This document shows positions 1 through 8,140 of a stretch of DNA of 23,479 nucleotides, in pieces. This DNA comes from a virus. Position 1 is the stretch's first letter; every line of letters starts with the position of its first letter. The translations under genes and the position numbers were made by a program. The stretch is taken from IMG/VR virus record IMGVR_UViG_3300010149_000182, positions 1 to 23,479 of that record. One strand, given 5' to 3'. A model generated the notes under the pieces. That model was not told the DNA's origin and did not search any database. It saw only the letters and a program-made list of their open reading frames with translations.

Positions 1-1689
1 AATGTAGATATTATCGAACACTCGCAAGAGATTGTGATAGAGGTTGATGAGTTTGGTCTTGATGTTGAGCAGAATCGTCACAGCATGAAGGTTGCCCATA
101 AGCGCGAAGAAGGCGATATGTGCATTGAGAACGTCCCACCAGAGGAGTTCTTTGTAAACAGTTCTGCTAAGTCTCTTGATGACTTCCTTGTTTGTGGTCA
201 CACTACCGAGAAGGTAGTAGGTGACATGGTAGCAATGGGATACGATTATGATATTCTGATGCGTCATGCCGGCACAGATGGTAATGTTGATGACGAAGAA
301 AAGTATCTACGTCATGGCGAATACCTAGATGGTGATGACCAGACCAATGACCCTTCTATGATGCCTATTGTTGTTACAGAGGCATATATGCGTATAGACG
401 TTGATGGAACTGGCGTACCTGTTATGCACAAGTTTGTATGCGTAGGCACTAACCATGAGATACTAGATTTTGAGCCTTGGGATCTTGCACCATTTGCAGT
501 ATTCCAAGTAGACCCAGAGCCGCACGCATTCTTTGGTCGCTCACTAGCTGAGTTAATTATGAACGATCAGGACACAGCTACCAGCGTATTGCGTGGCATT
601 CTTGATAACGTAGCTCTTGTTAATAATCCTCGTAAGGTTGTTAATGATGAGTTTGTCGAGATGGAAGATTTACTTAATAACGAGATTGGCAGCATTATTC
701 GTGCTGACGATATTAGCCAGATCCGTGATGAAATAACACCTTTTGTGGCAGGCCAAACACTAACAGCGTTACAGTATTTAGATAACTTGGTTGAAGAAAA
801 GACTGGCATCACAAAAGCGTCTATGGGCTTAGATCCTGATGCTTTACAGAACACTACCGCTACAGCCGCACAGCTAACTGCACAGCAAGGAGCTGGTCAG
901 GTAGAGGTTATGGCTCGCAATCTTGCAGAAACAGGCTTTAAGCGTCTGTTTAAGCTGGTTTTACATATCTTAAAGACCAATAGCCCAGAAGAAACATTGA
1001 TGCGCTTAAATGGTCAGTTTGTACCTGTTACACCTGATGTATGGGACGCTGACATGGATGTGGAGGTCAATGTAGGTTTAGGCACAGGACAGGAAGATAC
1101 TAAGATTGCTGCACTAATGCAGACCTTCCAGACACAGCGTGAAATATATCAAGGCTATGGTCCTAACAATGGCTTTGTTAGCTTAACCCAGATGCGTAAC
1201 ACGTTGGCTGATATGCTGGCTATCTCAGGAATCCGTAATACAGATCGCTATTACAGACCTATGAATGAGCAAACTGAACAGGCTCTAATGCAGCAGCAGC
1301 AAGCACTAGCTGAACAGCAGCAGCAACAGCCACAGCAAGACCAGATGGCACAGGCTATGATTCAGGCGGAGCAGATCAAGGCACAGGCTCGCATCCAGTC
1401 TGACCAGATGAAAGCACAAGCTAAGTTGCAAGGCGATCAGATTAAGCTACAAGCTGATATGCAAGTGAAGGCTGAAGAACTACGCAGTAAGCAAGGTCAA
1501 GAGCTAGGTAAGTTGCAGAGAGATTATGCAGAGCTACAAGCAGCCGATGACCGCAAGCGTGATGAAATGGCACAAGATTTATTGATACAAGCTGCAAAAA
1601 TACTAGGTGAATATGGTACAGCAGTAGACGTTGAGCGTGTAAGAGCGATACAATCAGCTCCAAGAGACGTTAATGGAAATATTCAATAA
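1..1689 (+). CDS. Portal protein, P22-like (5' end missing)
   Basis: The reading frame is open to the first base, so the gene begins upstream; the GTG at 34 is probably internal. At least 562 residues are present. The portal forms the ring at the head vertex through which DNA is packaged and ejected and to which the tail joins. The middle part (FFGRSLAEL, then a helical stretch with NNPRKVV, VEEKTGITKASMGLDPDAL and TAAQLTAQQGAGQVE) has the character of P22-type portals. The last 150 residues are a Gln-rich run followed by a long predicted coiled coil rich in K, Q and D, as often seen in portals of this kind. Its stop overlaps the next start by one base (TAATG). The function rests on family resemblance and on position directly before scaffold and capsid. 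Confidence 0.85.
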   Translation, partial: NVDIIEHSQEIVIEVDEFGLDVEQNRHSMKVAHKREEGDMCIENVPPEEFFVNSSAKSLDDFLVCGHTTEKVVGDMVAMGYDYDILMRHAGTDGNVDDEEKYLRHGEYLDGDDQTNDPSMMPIVVTEAYMRIDVDGTGVPVMHKFVCVGTNHEILDFEPWDLAPFAVFQVDPEPHAFFGRSLAELIMNDQDTATSVLRGILDNVALVNNPRKVVNDEFVEMEDLLNNEIGSIIRADDISQIRDEITPFVAGQTLTALQYLDNLVEEKTGITKASMGLDPDALQNTTATAAQLTAQQGAGQVEVMARNLAETGFKRLFKLVLHILKTNSPEETLMRLNGQFVPVTPDVWDADMDVEVNVGLGTGQEDTKIAALMQTFQTQREIYQGYGPNNGFVSLTQMRNTLADMLAISGIRNTDRYYRPMNEQTEQALMQQQQALAEQQQQQPQQDQMAQAMIQAEQIKAQARIQSDQMKAQAKLQGDQIKLQADMQVKAEELRSKQGQELGKLQRDYAELQAADDRKRDEMAQDLLIQAAKILGEYGTAVDVERVRAIQSAPRDVNGNIQ

Positions 1690-1913
1690 TGAAAATATCA
1701 AAGTCTGAATCAGAGTTTTTGTTAAAAAATGAAACTTTTATCAAAGTTTGTGATAAAATCAGACAAGAGCAGGTCAAAGTCTTTTTAGGCTCTACATTAG
1801 ATGATTCTGATGCTAGAGAAGAATCCTACAGGACTGTGCGCTTGCTTGATAAGTTCGAGCGTATCCTCAAAAACGCTATTGTTGATGAGGAGCGCAAAGA
1901 TAAACGCAAATAA
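1689..1913 (+). CDS. Small helical protein between portal and scaffold
   Basis: A 74-residue charged, helix-prone protein with no signal peptide or membrane segment. The start ATG shares its A with the portal stop codon, so translation is probably coupled. The C-terminus is strongly charged (DEERKDKRK). Small open frames at this place are common in marine podoviruses, but I do not recognise a family. Its position in the head operon suggests a role in head assembly; that is inference from context only. Confidence 0.75.
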   Translation: MKISKSESEFLLKNETFIKVCDKIRQEQVKVFLGSTLDDSDAREESYRTVRLLDKFERILKNAIVDEERKDKRK

Positions 1914-1931
1914 CTGAGAGGTAGTACCGCT

Positions 1932-2921
1932 ATGGAAGCGACTACAGTAGATCAAGCAGTAGAGGCGTTATTGGCCCCTAGTGAGCCAGCCGAAGAAGTA
2001 GTAACTGAGCAGGAGTCGAATGAGACAGAAGCGCAGTTGGATGAAACCGAGGCAGAATCGTCCGAAGTCGAGCAAGGCTACGATGAAGGCGAAGAAGTTT
2101 CTGAAGGTGAAGCAGACGCTGAACTAGATGAACAAGAATATGAAGCAGAGGATGAACAGGAAGCCGATCAAAGTGGGCCTGATACATTCGTCGTTAAAGT
2201 AGATGGCGAACAAGTAGAAGTAACCCTTGATGATCTAAAGCGAGACTATTCAGGACAGGCTTATATTCAAAAAGGCATGAGAGAAGCCGCAGAAGCGAAG
2301 AAGCAAGCTGAACAAGCATATGCCCATTTGGGTGAGCAACAGCAAAATCTTCAGGCGCTAATGCAAAACTTGCAGCAAAATGGTGTTATGGCGCAACCTA
2401 ACCCACCATCTGCTCAAATGGCACAAGATGATCCGCTAGGATACATGGAAGCCAAAGCGAAGTATGATGAGGATTTGATTGCGTTCCAGACACAGCGTAG
2501 AGAGATCGCGCAACAACAGCATAGTATGCAAGCTGCACAGCAACAAGCTCAACAGGGCTACTTGCAAGAGCAGATGAGTGTACTAGTTAAGGCTATTCCA
2601 GAATTTGGGGACGCTGAGAAAGCACCTAAGCTGAAAGAGTCTTTAATTAAGCAAGGTACGAAGCTGGGTTATACCCCAGAAGAAATAGGCGCTGTTACTG
2701 ACAGTCGTGCTATGGTTGCCCTGCATAAAGCTATGTTGTACGATCAAATGATGGCTAGTTCTGATAAGGTTCAGACTAAGGTCAAGAAGGCCAAGCCACT
2801 CATGAAGTCGGGTGCTAAAAAACCTGTCAATACTGCTGCAAAGAAGAAGCAATCTCAAATGTCTAAACTGAAGAAGTCGGGTAGCGTGGCTGATGCAGCC
2901 GCATTGCTATTCCAAGGTTAA
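1932..2921 (+). CDS. Capsid scaffolding protein
   Basis: A 329-residue protein with the usual build of a podovirus scaffold. About the first 75 residues are extremely acidic. A short folded part follows (TFVVKVDGEQVEVTLDDL, around residues 85-105), then a long Gln/Ala-rich coiled coil (about 110-220), and finally a Lys-rich tail that could bind the acidic inner capsid surface. It lies directly before the major capsid gene, where scaffolds normally sit. GAGAGGTAG at 1914-1922 serves as ribosome binding site. Scaffolds diverge fast, so the call rests on composition, length and position rather than on sequence motifs. Confidence 0.8.
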   Translation: MEATTVDQAVEALLAPSEPAEEVVTEQESNETEAQLDETEAESSEVEQGYDEGEEVSEGEADAELDEQEYEAEDEQEADQSGPDTFVVKVDGEQVEVTLDDLKRDYSGQAYIQKGMREAAEAKKQAEQAYAHLGEQQQNLQALMQNLQQNGVMAQPNPPSAQMAQDDPLGYMEAKAKYDEDLIAFQTQRREIAQQQHSMQAAQQQAQQGYLQEQMSVLVKAIPEFGDAEKAPKLKESLIKQGTKLGYTPEEIGAVTDSRAMVALHKAMLYDQMMASSDKVQTKVKKAKPLMKSGAKKPVNTAAKKKQSQMSKLKKSGSVADAAALLFQG

Positions 2922-2961
2922 GTATAGTTAAGTTTAAACATGATTATTGAGGTAATTTAAA

Positions 2962-3906
2962 ATGACACAACCAACTAACACTTTTGACAGCTATGATGCT
3001 AATGGCATTCGTGAAGATCTGTCTGATGTAATTTTTAACGTTTCTCCTGAAGAAACTCCTTTACTATCCTCCATTGCAAAAGTTAGCGCGTCTAACACTT
3101 TGCATGAGTGGCAAACTGACACATTACGTAGTTCTACTACTAACGCTCACATTGAAGGCGATGACACTGCTGCTGAGTCTCGTGCTGCTACTAGTCGTCT
3201 AGGTAACTACACGCAGATCTTTAAGAATGCTGTTGTGACTCCTGACACTTCTGTGGCTCTTGATAATGCTGGTCGTGGTAAAGAAATGTCTTACCAGATC
3301 GTTAAAGTAGGTGCTGAACAGAAGCTAGACATTGAGAAGGCTTTGATGGACAACCAAGCTAAAGTAGCTGGTAGTTCTACTGCTGCTCGTCGCATGGCTG
3401 GTCTAGGCGCTTGGATCACTACTAACGTAAACAACGTTGGTACTGGTGGTGCAAACCCTACTGGTAATGGTTCTAACGCTCGTACAGATGGTGCTAAAAC
3501 TGCTTTTACTCAAGCTGACTTTGACACCACTATGCAAGAGATCTGGGCAGAAGGCGGTAAGCCTGACATGGTTATCTTGTCTGCTTCTCAGATGAACTTA
3601 GCTCTAGGCTTTACTGGTAACAACAACCAGCGTTCCACCATTGGTGCTGCTGATGGTAAAGTTGCTAACCTAATGAACATCTACATGACTCCTTGGGGTT
3701 CTGTTGAGTTTGTTCCTGCTCGTGAAAACCGTTCTCGTGACGTATTCATCATTGAGAAAGATAAGTTGGCATTTGCTGAGTTGCGCAAGATGAAGAACGT
3801 TGCACTTGCTAAGACCGGTGACAACGAGAAGCGTCAAGTAGTATGTGAAGGTACTCTTGTTGTTCGTAACGAGAAGGCTCTAGGCGCAGTAGTTGACTGC
3901 TCTTAA
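2962..3906 (+). CDS. Major capsid protein (SU10/DUF5309 type)
   Basis: A 314-residue protein that should form the shell of the head. The N-terminus (a Thr/Asn-rich start, then GIREDLSDVIFNVSPEETPLL, about residues 14-34) and the following HEWQTDTL are typical of SU10-family/DUF5309 major capsid proteins. The central part contains GGKPDMVILSASQ and PWGSVEFVPARENRSRDVFI, also characteristic of that fold. Codon use is more biased (many GCT, ACT, GGT) than in neighbouring genes, as expected for the most highly expressed protein. GAGGT at 2949-2953 is the ribosome binding site. A strong terminator follows the stop codon. Confidence 0.9.
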   Translation: MTQPTNTFDSYDANGIREDLSDVIFNVSPEETPLLSSIAKVSASNTLHEWQTDTLRSSTTNAHIEGDDTAAESRAATSRLGNYTQIFKNAVVTPDTSVALDNAGRGKEMSYQIVKVGAEQKLDIEKALMDNQAKVAGSSTAARRMAGLGAWITTNVNNVGTGGANPTGNGSNARTDGAKTAFTQADFDTTMQEIWAEGGKPDMVILSASQMNLALGFTGNNNQRSTIGAADGKVANLMNIYMTPWGSVEFVPARENRSRDVFIIEKDKLAFAELRKMKNVALAKTGDNEKRQVVCEGTLVVRNEKALGAVVDCS

Positions 3907-3937
3907 TTAGCCATTTAGCGTTTAAAGCGTTATAATC

Positions 3938-3972
3938 AAAGGGGTTTACTAATTATGGTAAGCCCCTTTTTT
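3938..3972 (+). terminator. Rho-independent terminator after the capsid gene
   Basis: A 10-bp stem, AGGGGTTTAC (3940-3949) with GTAAGCCCCT (3958-3967), contains one G-U pair and an 8-base loop. A run of T to 3972 follows directly. It ends the head operon. Transcription of the next genes must come from read-through, since I see no clear promoter between 3973 and 3988. Confidence 0.9.
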
Positions 3973-3988
3973 AATTTATGGAGGTCAC

Positions 3989-4174
3989 ATGGCAAAGGTT
4001 AAGTTAGAAGTTCTGGCTGATAACATCATGTTAGATGACTGGGCTTATAAGGGCGATATTGTCGAGGTCGATCAAAAGATTGTCGATATTATCAATGCTC
4101 AAGATGAAGGGTATGGTTCACATAGAATCAAGGTCATACCAAAGCGTACTCGAAAGAAAAAGGCTGAAGAATGA
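3989..4174 (+). CDS. Small hypothetical protein
   Basis: A 61-residue protein with a basic C-terminus (KRTRKKKAEE). GGAGGT just before ATG 3989 is a strong ribosome binding site. The N-terminal part alternates hydrophobic and charged residues (KVKLEVLADNIMLDD), which suggests a small beta-rich domain. It overlaps the next gene by four bases (ATGA). I recognise no family. It lies right after the capsid gene, where head-completion or accessory proteins are often found, but the sequence shows no function. Confidence 0.75.
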   Translation: MAKVKLEVLADNIMLDDWAYKGDIVEVDQKIVDIINAQDEGYGSHRIKVIPKRTRKKKAEE

Positions 4175-4452
4175 AAGTAGGCGAGAAGTGGGTACAGGAA
4201 GGTGATCAGCTAATACATATAAAAAAGCAGGATTGGACTCCTAACCTAGAACACGCAAAAATGCTACGAGAAGCAGGATGCGCTGAGTTTGGCGAATCGC
4301 GTCTTGTTGGCACAGTAGATGCTGCTCTTATTAATGAGTGGCTAAAAGAAGCTGGTATAAGCTGGGATGATCCAGCTCGCAGCGAAGTTATTAAACGAAA
4401 AATGCTGTCAGGCGAATTTGACAAGCTAAGGGTTTGGAAAGGAACGTACTAA
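4171..4452 (+). CDS. Hypothetical protein of 93 residues
   Basis: A soluble 93-residue protein with many Trp and charged residues and no membrane segment. It starts within the stop of the preceding gene (ATGA), so the two are probably translated together. The middle part (ALINEWLKEAGISWDD, SEVIKRKML) is predicted helical. I recognise no family. Position between capsid and metallophosphoesterase genes is the only context. Confidence 0.75.
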   Translation: MKVGEKWVQEGDQLIHIKKQDWTPNLEHAKMLREAGCAEFGESRLVGTVDAALINEWLKEAGISWDDPARSEVIKRKMLSGEFDKLRVWKGTY

Positions 4453-4468
4453 ACACTAGGAGGCAGGA

Positions 4469-5632
4469 ATGCAGGATTTAGAGGCACTGAAACAGTGGGC
4501 TACAGATCGTCAAAAAGAAATTATTGATACTCTTATCTACTCAAGCTCACAGCGTAAAGCAGCAGAAAGTCTTGGAATATCAATAAGAGCCTTACAGCGA
4601 GCATTAGAAAGGGCAAAGAAAAACGCAGCTAAACATGGATGGTCGCCAGAGCATGATATGGCATATCCAGCACCAGAGACTCACCTAGTCAAAGGTGTAT
4701 CAACTCTATATGGGCCGAATGGTCTAGTAAAGCAGCAATGGGTAAAGACTGACCTGAAAAAAGAGGAGCTAACAGAGTGCCTCAAACAAGTTGCAGATGA
4801 TCTATGCCAAACACTTCCCAGATATGAACCTAAAGAAGACCAACTAACACTCACAACAGATGCCTTAACAGCTTATGTTATTGGTGATGCTCATGTGGGT
4901 ATGCTGGTTCGTGATCGTTATAACATGGGTCAAGGTGACTGGAATCTTGATATGGCAGAGAAGGCTACGTTATCAGCTATAAAGTGGCTTGTTGATTGCA
5001 GTGGAAATACAGACGTAGGAACGCTGGTTGATATCGGTGACTTCATGCACAACAACGACTCCACTAACCTTACTCAGTCTGGCAACGTCCTAGATGTAGA
5101 TGGCGACTTGAGCGATATAGTGTCTGCAACAGTACGCATCTATCGTGCAGCTATTGAGTATATGCTAGAGAAGCATCATCATGTGGTACTTATGAAAGTA
5201 CGAGGCAATCATGATCGTGACGCTGCTCTTATTATCAACACCATGCTGACTGTCTTTTACGAAAACGAGCCGCGTGTAACTATTCTTGATAATCGACATA
5301 AATTCATGGTTTACGAATATGGCAAAAACCTTCTGGTTGCACATCATGGAGATAGAATGAAGCCAGATCGTGCCTATCAATTTATCACCAATACATTGTC
5401 AGAGGAGTGGGGTCGGACTAAGCATAGACACCTTCTACTGGGTCACATACACCACAACAATGCAAAAGAGATTGGTGGGCTACAAACAGAGAGCTTCAAT
5501 ACACTTGCGCCACCTGACCAGTGGCACTCACACTCTGGATATGGGGCAAAGCGTAGTATGACAGCTATCATATTTGATAAAGAGCATGGTGAGGTTCAGC
5601 GTCACAAAGTCGGTATTAATCAATTGCAATAA
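4469..5632 (+). CDS. Metallophosphoesterase with N-terminal helix-turn-helix
   Basis: A 387-residue two-domain protein. Residues about 15-50 form a helix-turn-helix of the Fis/resolvase type (SSQRKAAESLGISIRALQRA). A calcineurin-like metallophosphoesterase domain with all metal-binding blocks follows: GDAHVG, GDFMHNND, GNHDRD, HHGD and GHIHHN. Such domains hydrolyse phosphodiester bonds with two metal ions; relatives include Mre11/SbcD nucleases, but specificity cannot be read from sequence. The DNA-binding domain suggests a DNA substrate, such as repair, processing or host DNA breakdown; this is inference. AGGAGG before the ATG sets the start. Confidence 0.88.
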   Translation: MQDLEALKQWATDRQKEIIDTLIYSSSQRKAAESLGISIRALQRALERAKKNAAKHGWSPEHDMAYPAPETHLVKGVSTLYGPNGLVKQQWVKTDLKKEELTECLKQVADDLCQTLPRYEPKEDQLTLTTDALTAYVIGDAHVGMLVRDRYNMGQGDWNLDMAEKATLSAIKWLVDCSGNTDVGTLVDIGDFMHNNDSTNLTQSGNVLDVDGDLSDIVSATVRIYRAAIEYMLEKHHHVVLMKVRGNHDRDAALIINTMLTVFYENEPRVTILDNRHKFMVYEYGKNLLVAHHGDRMKPDRAYQFITNTLSEEWGRTKHRHLLLGHIHHNNAKEIGGLQTESFNTLAPPDQWHSHSGYGAKRSMTAIIFDKEHGEVQRHKVGINQLQ

Positions 5633-5661
5633 ATGGTAAAATGTAAAAAGGACAATAGCAC

Positions 5662-5958
5662 TTGGTATGGACAATGCAGATGGCAGACCACAGATTAGAT
5701 AGAATTGAAGATAAGTTGGATAAATTGACCGAACTTGTTGGCTCTGTCATTCGCATTGAAGAAAAGCAGGCTGCTGTTTCTGATCGACTAGATACGCAAG
5801 AAAGACGCTTGAATCGTCAGTCAGAAAAGGTTGAAAGCATAGATATACGAGTCACAAGGGTAGAAGGATCTTCCAAGCGAAATAGTTGGTTTGTACAGCT
5901 AATACAAGGCAGTGTACTCACAGGCGTTGTTGGCCTTATGTTTTACTTTTTACGATAG
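5662..5958 (+). CDS. Coiled-coil protein with C-terminal membrane anchor
   Basis: A 98-residue protein. Residues about 10-72 form a heptad-rich coiled coil (RLDRIEDKLDKLTELV and onwards), and a single hydrophobic span lies at the C-terminus (VQLIQGSVLTGVVGLMFYFL). This build resembles XhlA-type lysis-associated proteins and other small phage coiled-coil membrane proteins. I chose TTG 5662 because AAGGA at 5648-5652 is correctly spaced for it; ATG 5674 and ATG 5680 lie too far from that site but remain possible. The 3' end overlaps the end of the opposite-strand DUF3310 gene by 16 bases. Confidence 0.7.
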   Translation: MVWTMQMADHRLDRIEDKLDKLTELVGSVIRIEEKQAAVSDRLDTQERRLNRQSEKVESIDIRVTRVEGSSKRNSWFVQLIQGSVLTGVVGLMFYFLR

Positions 5959-6173
5959 TCCTTAGATCTTTTCTTTATCTCACATTCCAAGTACCAGCGA
6001 GCCTTGGCAAGATCCTCAATGCCATTATCTTGATGCTTTAGGTCAGCTCGCCAGATATACTTTATAGCATTGCCCAGCGTAAAAGACATATGCTGGGTTA
6101 TTTCAATACACTCTACGCCACTGGGATGACTCTTGTAGTGGCTAGGGTTAATGCTATCCTGCTTACTTGCCAT
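5943..6173 (-). CDS. DUF3310 protein (T7 gp1.7-like domain)
   Basis: A 76-residue protein with the DUF3310 pattern: NPSHYKSHPSGVECIEITQHM, then LGNAIKYIWRADLKHQDNGIEDLAKARWYLE. In T7 the domain is part of gp1.7, a nucleotide kinase. This copy is little more than the domain, so enzyme activity is uncertain. The start is ATG 6173, because upstream in-frame sequence falls inside the preceding gene and lacks the family pattern. It overlaps that gene by 11 bases and is the last gene of the leftward operon, converging on and overlapping the rightward gene ending at 5958. Confidence 0.85.
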   Translation of the reverse strand: MASKQDSINPSHYKSHPSGVECIEITQHMSFTLGNAIKYIWRADLKHQDNGIEDLAKARWYLECEIKKRSKDYRKK

Positions 6174-6627
6174 CTTTATCCTTCCATACCATCTGAGGTA
6201 GACCACTTGGGCGACTAGCAAACCACCAGCTTGTGGCCAGTGAAGCAAGGCTTAAAATAGATAGTATAATAATCTTATAAAGTTCCATTAATTCAGCCTG
6301 ATCTATAAAGTCTAAGCCACCAGTAAGTTGCTCTATTGACACGATAAGAACATATACTTGATAGTACAGTATAGCGGTTAAAATAGGCCGTACAGCACTC
6401 TTTATAATACCACCTATACTTGGATCAGGCTTTTGCGAATGTTCAAATGCTCGTGCTTCTGACGTTGCTACACCAGCAACAGACTGATGCTTGATACGCT
6501 CTAGCTCGAACTTGTTTTGCAGATCTTGATACTTTCTATCTTCCCTGCGTTGGAAGATACCTAATACACCACCTACTATACCACCTACAGTAGATGATCC
6601 TAATATAGTCATGATTGCTTCTATCAT
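6163..6627 (-). CDS. Three-span membrane protein, likely holin (3TM type)
   Basis: A 154-residue membrane protein. It has an N-terminal Gly-rich hydrophobic segment (about 8-25), a charged helical linker (26-65), and two further spans (about 78-103, starting KSAVRPILT, and 115-140, ending WWFASR). The order of spans and the VRPILT signature resemble the 'holin of 3TMs' family known from gene transfer agents and marine phages. Holins let endolysin reach the cell wall. Start ATG 6627 is fixed by GGAGG six bases before it and by an ATGA overlap with the preceding gene. Two upstream neighbours are lysis-like, which supports the role. Confidence 0.7.
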   Translation of the reverse strand: MIEAIMTILGSSTVGGIVGGVLGIFQRREDRKYQDLQNKFELERIKHQSVAGVATSEARAFEHSQKPDPSIGGIIKSAVRPILTAILYYQVYVLIVSIEQLTGGLDFIDQAELMELYKIIILSILSLASLATSWWFASRPSGLPQMVWKDKDGK

Positions 6628-6830
6628 TTCTTGCCTCCAAGATATAATCCAAACCATGCAGCACCAGCACCAGTAACGACAGAAACAAGGCCAGCTTGCT
6701 CTAGGCTAGGTGAGGGTAATTGCATGAACCAGTTTATAGTCTGATACCAGACTACTGTATAAGTAACCAGCATTATGCGTGGTACTACACGAAGATCATT
6801 TAGTATTTGGGCTAGTTTAAACCAATCCAT
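6624..6830 (-). CDS. Small two-span membrane protein, possible holin
   Basis: A 68-residue protein with two hydrophobic segments (about 17-37 and 44-64) separated by a short turn with PSPSLEQ. Length and build match small class II holins. It begins MDWFKLAQILNDLR and ends AAWFGLYLGGKK, a pattern I associate with small proteins of lysis regions in marine podoviruses. It overlaps the next gene by four bases and shares one base with the preceding stop codon. Which of this and the 154-residue neighbour is the true holin cannot be decided from sequence. Confidence 0.7.
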   Translation of the reverse strand: MDWFKLAQILNDLRVVPRIMLVTYTVVWYQTINWFMQLPSPSLEQAGLVSVVTGAGAAWFGLYLGGKK

Positions 6831-7165
6831 TATGCGTCCATTTTTTCTGCTAGGTCAGGGTTTATACAGTTCCATTCTTTTAGGTCTAAGTACCAGCGTT
6901 GATTGCCTTCTACCCTAAGTATCTTATCACCTCTAGTGACAACACCACTAACAAACTCTTTGCCATAGATAGTGCGAAGTAAAACATCAACGTATGCAAC
7001 AGATTCTTTGGGTACTTGATATGAGCCTTCATCTTCTGCATAAAAGTTTGTATAAACAGTTGCTATGTTTGGATTTAAACAAACAACTGGCTTTATCTCT
7101 GCAAAAGCGTTTGTCGAAAACAGAAGCACAGCCGACAATGCGACTGCATATATAGATTTGCTCAT
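6830..7165 (-). CDS. Secreted/periplasmic protein in the lysis operon
   Basis: A 111-residue protein with a clear Sec signal peptide: MSKSIY, a hydrophobic core, and a likely cut after AFA at residue 22. The mature part is about 89 residues with two Cys (VVCLNPN and WNCINPD) that could form a disulphide in the periplasm. The middle (GDKILRVEGNQRWYLDL) looks beta-rich. There is no lipobox, so it is not a typical outer-membrane spanin. It lies between endolysin and holin-like genes, which suggests a periplasmic role in lysis or exclusion of other phages; neither is shown directly. Confidence 0.75.
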   Translation of the reverse strand: MSKSIYAVALSAVLLFSTNAFAEIKPVVCLNPNIATVYTNFYAEDEGSYQVPKESVAYVDVLLRTIYGKEFVSGVVTRGDKILRVEGNQRWYLDLKEWNCINPDLAEKMDA

Positions 7166-7187
7166 AATGTTAACCTTTTGTTACACG

Positions 7188-7610
7188 TTAATACTTTCCT
7201 TCTTTCATCATTCGTGCCAGCTTTAACGCCCTGCCTTTTACTTGCTCTGCATATTTGCTATTTAGAAGCTCATCAGACGCACGATCATATAAACCTAACT
7301 CAACAGCAGCAAGCATCTTCCTGAAGCTAAGTAGGCGACTTATACCCATATTAAAGCACATATCCTGCAAAACGTCTTGCCTAACATCATCTAGGTCTTT
7401 AAACCAAGGCAAATTGCTGTCTAATTCGCCGTATACGCGCTTTATATCGTTTCTGAGCATATAGAGTATCTCATCATCAGAAAGCCCTATACCGCCCTTA
7501 TTAGGGTCTATATTACGCCCTACACCTATTGTCAGTGCATTAGAGGTGCAGCGATAAACAAAACGCTTTTTGCCTTCATGCACTAACAACATATCTTCTA
7601 GTTTACTCAT
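7188..7610 (-). CDS. Endolysin, GH24 (T4-type) lysozyme
   Basis: A 140-residue phage lysozyme that should cut the glycan strands of peptidoglycan. The N-terminus carries the catalytic block: VHEG with Glu12, then YRCTSNALTIGVGRNID with Cys21 and Thr27. Aligned to T4 lysozyme (Glu11, Asp20, Thr26), Cys stands in place of Asp20, as in a subgroup of phage lysozymes with the YxC...LTIGVGRN pattern. The conserved FNMG block follows near residue 87. There is no signal peptide, so release depends on a holin. The start overlaps the preceding gene by eight bases; AAAGGG lies upstream. Confidence 0.93.
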   Translation of the reverse strand: MSKLEDMLLVHEGKKRFVYRCTSNALTIGVGRNIDPNKGGIGLSDDEILYMLRNDIKRVYGELDSNLPWFKDLDDVRQDVLQDMCFNMGISRLLSFRKMLAAVELGLYDRASDELLNSKYAEQVKGRALKLARMMKEGKY

Positions 7611-7905
7611 CTTTTTTTAGCCCTTTCGTTATTTGCTCAATGATGCCTTTTCGCCTTTCTTTGACCTTGTTGGCTATGCCATTTTTCTCAATCAACGTAG
7701 CAACCATGCCTGTGCTTGTTGCTAGGTGCTTGGCAATGTCTTTGTAAGTTTCGCCTACTAAGCGTAAATCTTCAATAGCCTTTAGGTCTGTGTTTTTCCA
7801 TTTACGATACTTCTTTTTTTCCTTCTTAAACTCTTTTTGCACAAAACTGTTATTGTCTTTTATTTTATTGATCTTAGCTAGATCAGGCTTAAAGGCTAGA
7901 TTCAT
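7603..7905 (-). CDS. Basic protein with probable helix-turn-helix
   Basis: A 100-residue, strongly basic protein. Residues 1-45 are Lys-rich and unstructured-looking. Residues about 50-75 (GETYKDIAKHLATSTGMVATLI) match a helix-turn-helix pattern, and a basic tail follows. It most likely binds nucleic acid and could regulate the leftward operon. It overlaps the preceding gene by four bases and the endolysin start by eight, so it is co-translated with both. I do not recognise a named family. Confidence 0.75.
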   Translation of the reverse strand: MNLAFKPDLAKINKIKDNNSFVQKEFKKEKKKYRKWKNTDLKAIEDLRLVGETYKDIAKHLATSTGMVATLIEKNGIANKVKERRKGIIEQITKGLKKDE

Positions 7906-8138
7906 ATTTCACTTACCATTGTACTAGGCGATACCGCCATTTTAACACGATCTTTAGGGATTACTGGCGCAACGTATATTCTATTTTGCCAGTAAGCATA
8001 AATATTTTCTGCCTCTACTGGGCAGTTGATACGCACATGGAATTGCAGCGCACCACAATCACCATATACCATAAACTGACCCTTACTCTTATACAAGGAT
8101 ACTTGACCTTTTACTGTGTGATGATTTTTGAATTTCAT
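7902..8138 (-). CDS. Small hypothetical protein
   Basis: A 78-residue soluble protein with no recognised domain. It looks beta-rich (VSLYKSKGQFMVYGDCGALQF), with single Cys residues in GDCGA and NCPVE. GGAGG lies before ATG 8138, inside the end of the upstream gene. It overlaps the next gene by four bases. It is probably an early accessory protein of the leftward operon. Confidence 0.72.
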   Translation of the reverse strand: MKFKNHHTVKGQVSLYKSKGQFMVYGDCGALQFHVRINCPVEAENIYAYWQNRIYVAPVIPKDRVKMAVSPSTMVSEI

Positions 8139-8140
8139 AA

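Noticed and set aside
5370-5561. 63-codon rightward frame inside the metallophosphoesterase gene
   Set aside because: It lies wholly within a gene with complete catalytic motifs, and no ribosome binding site was seen.
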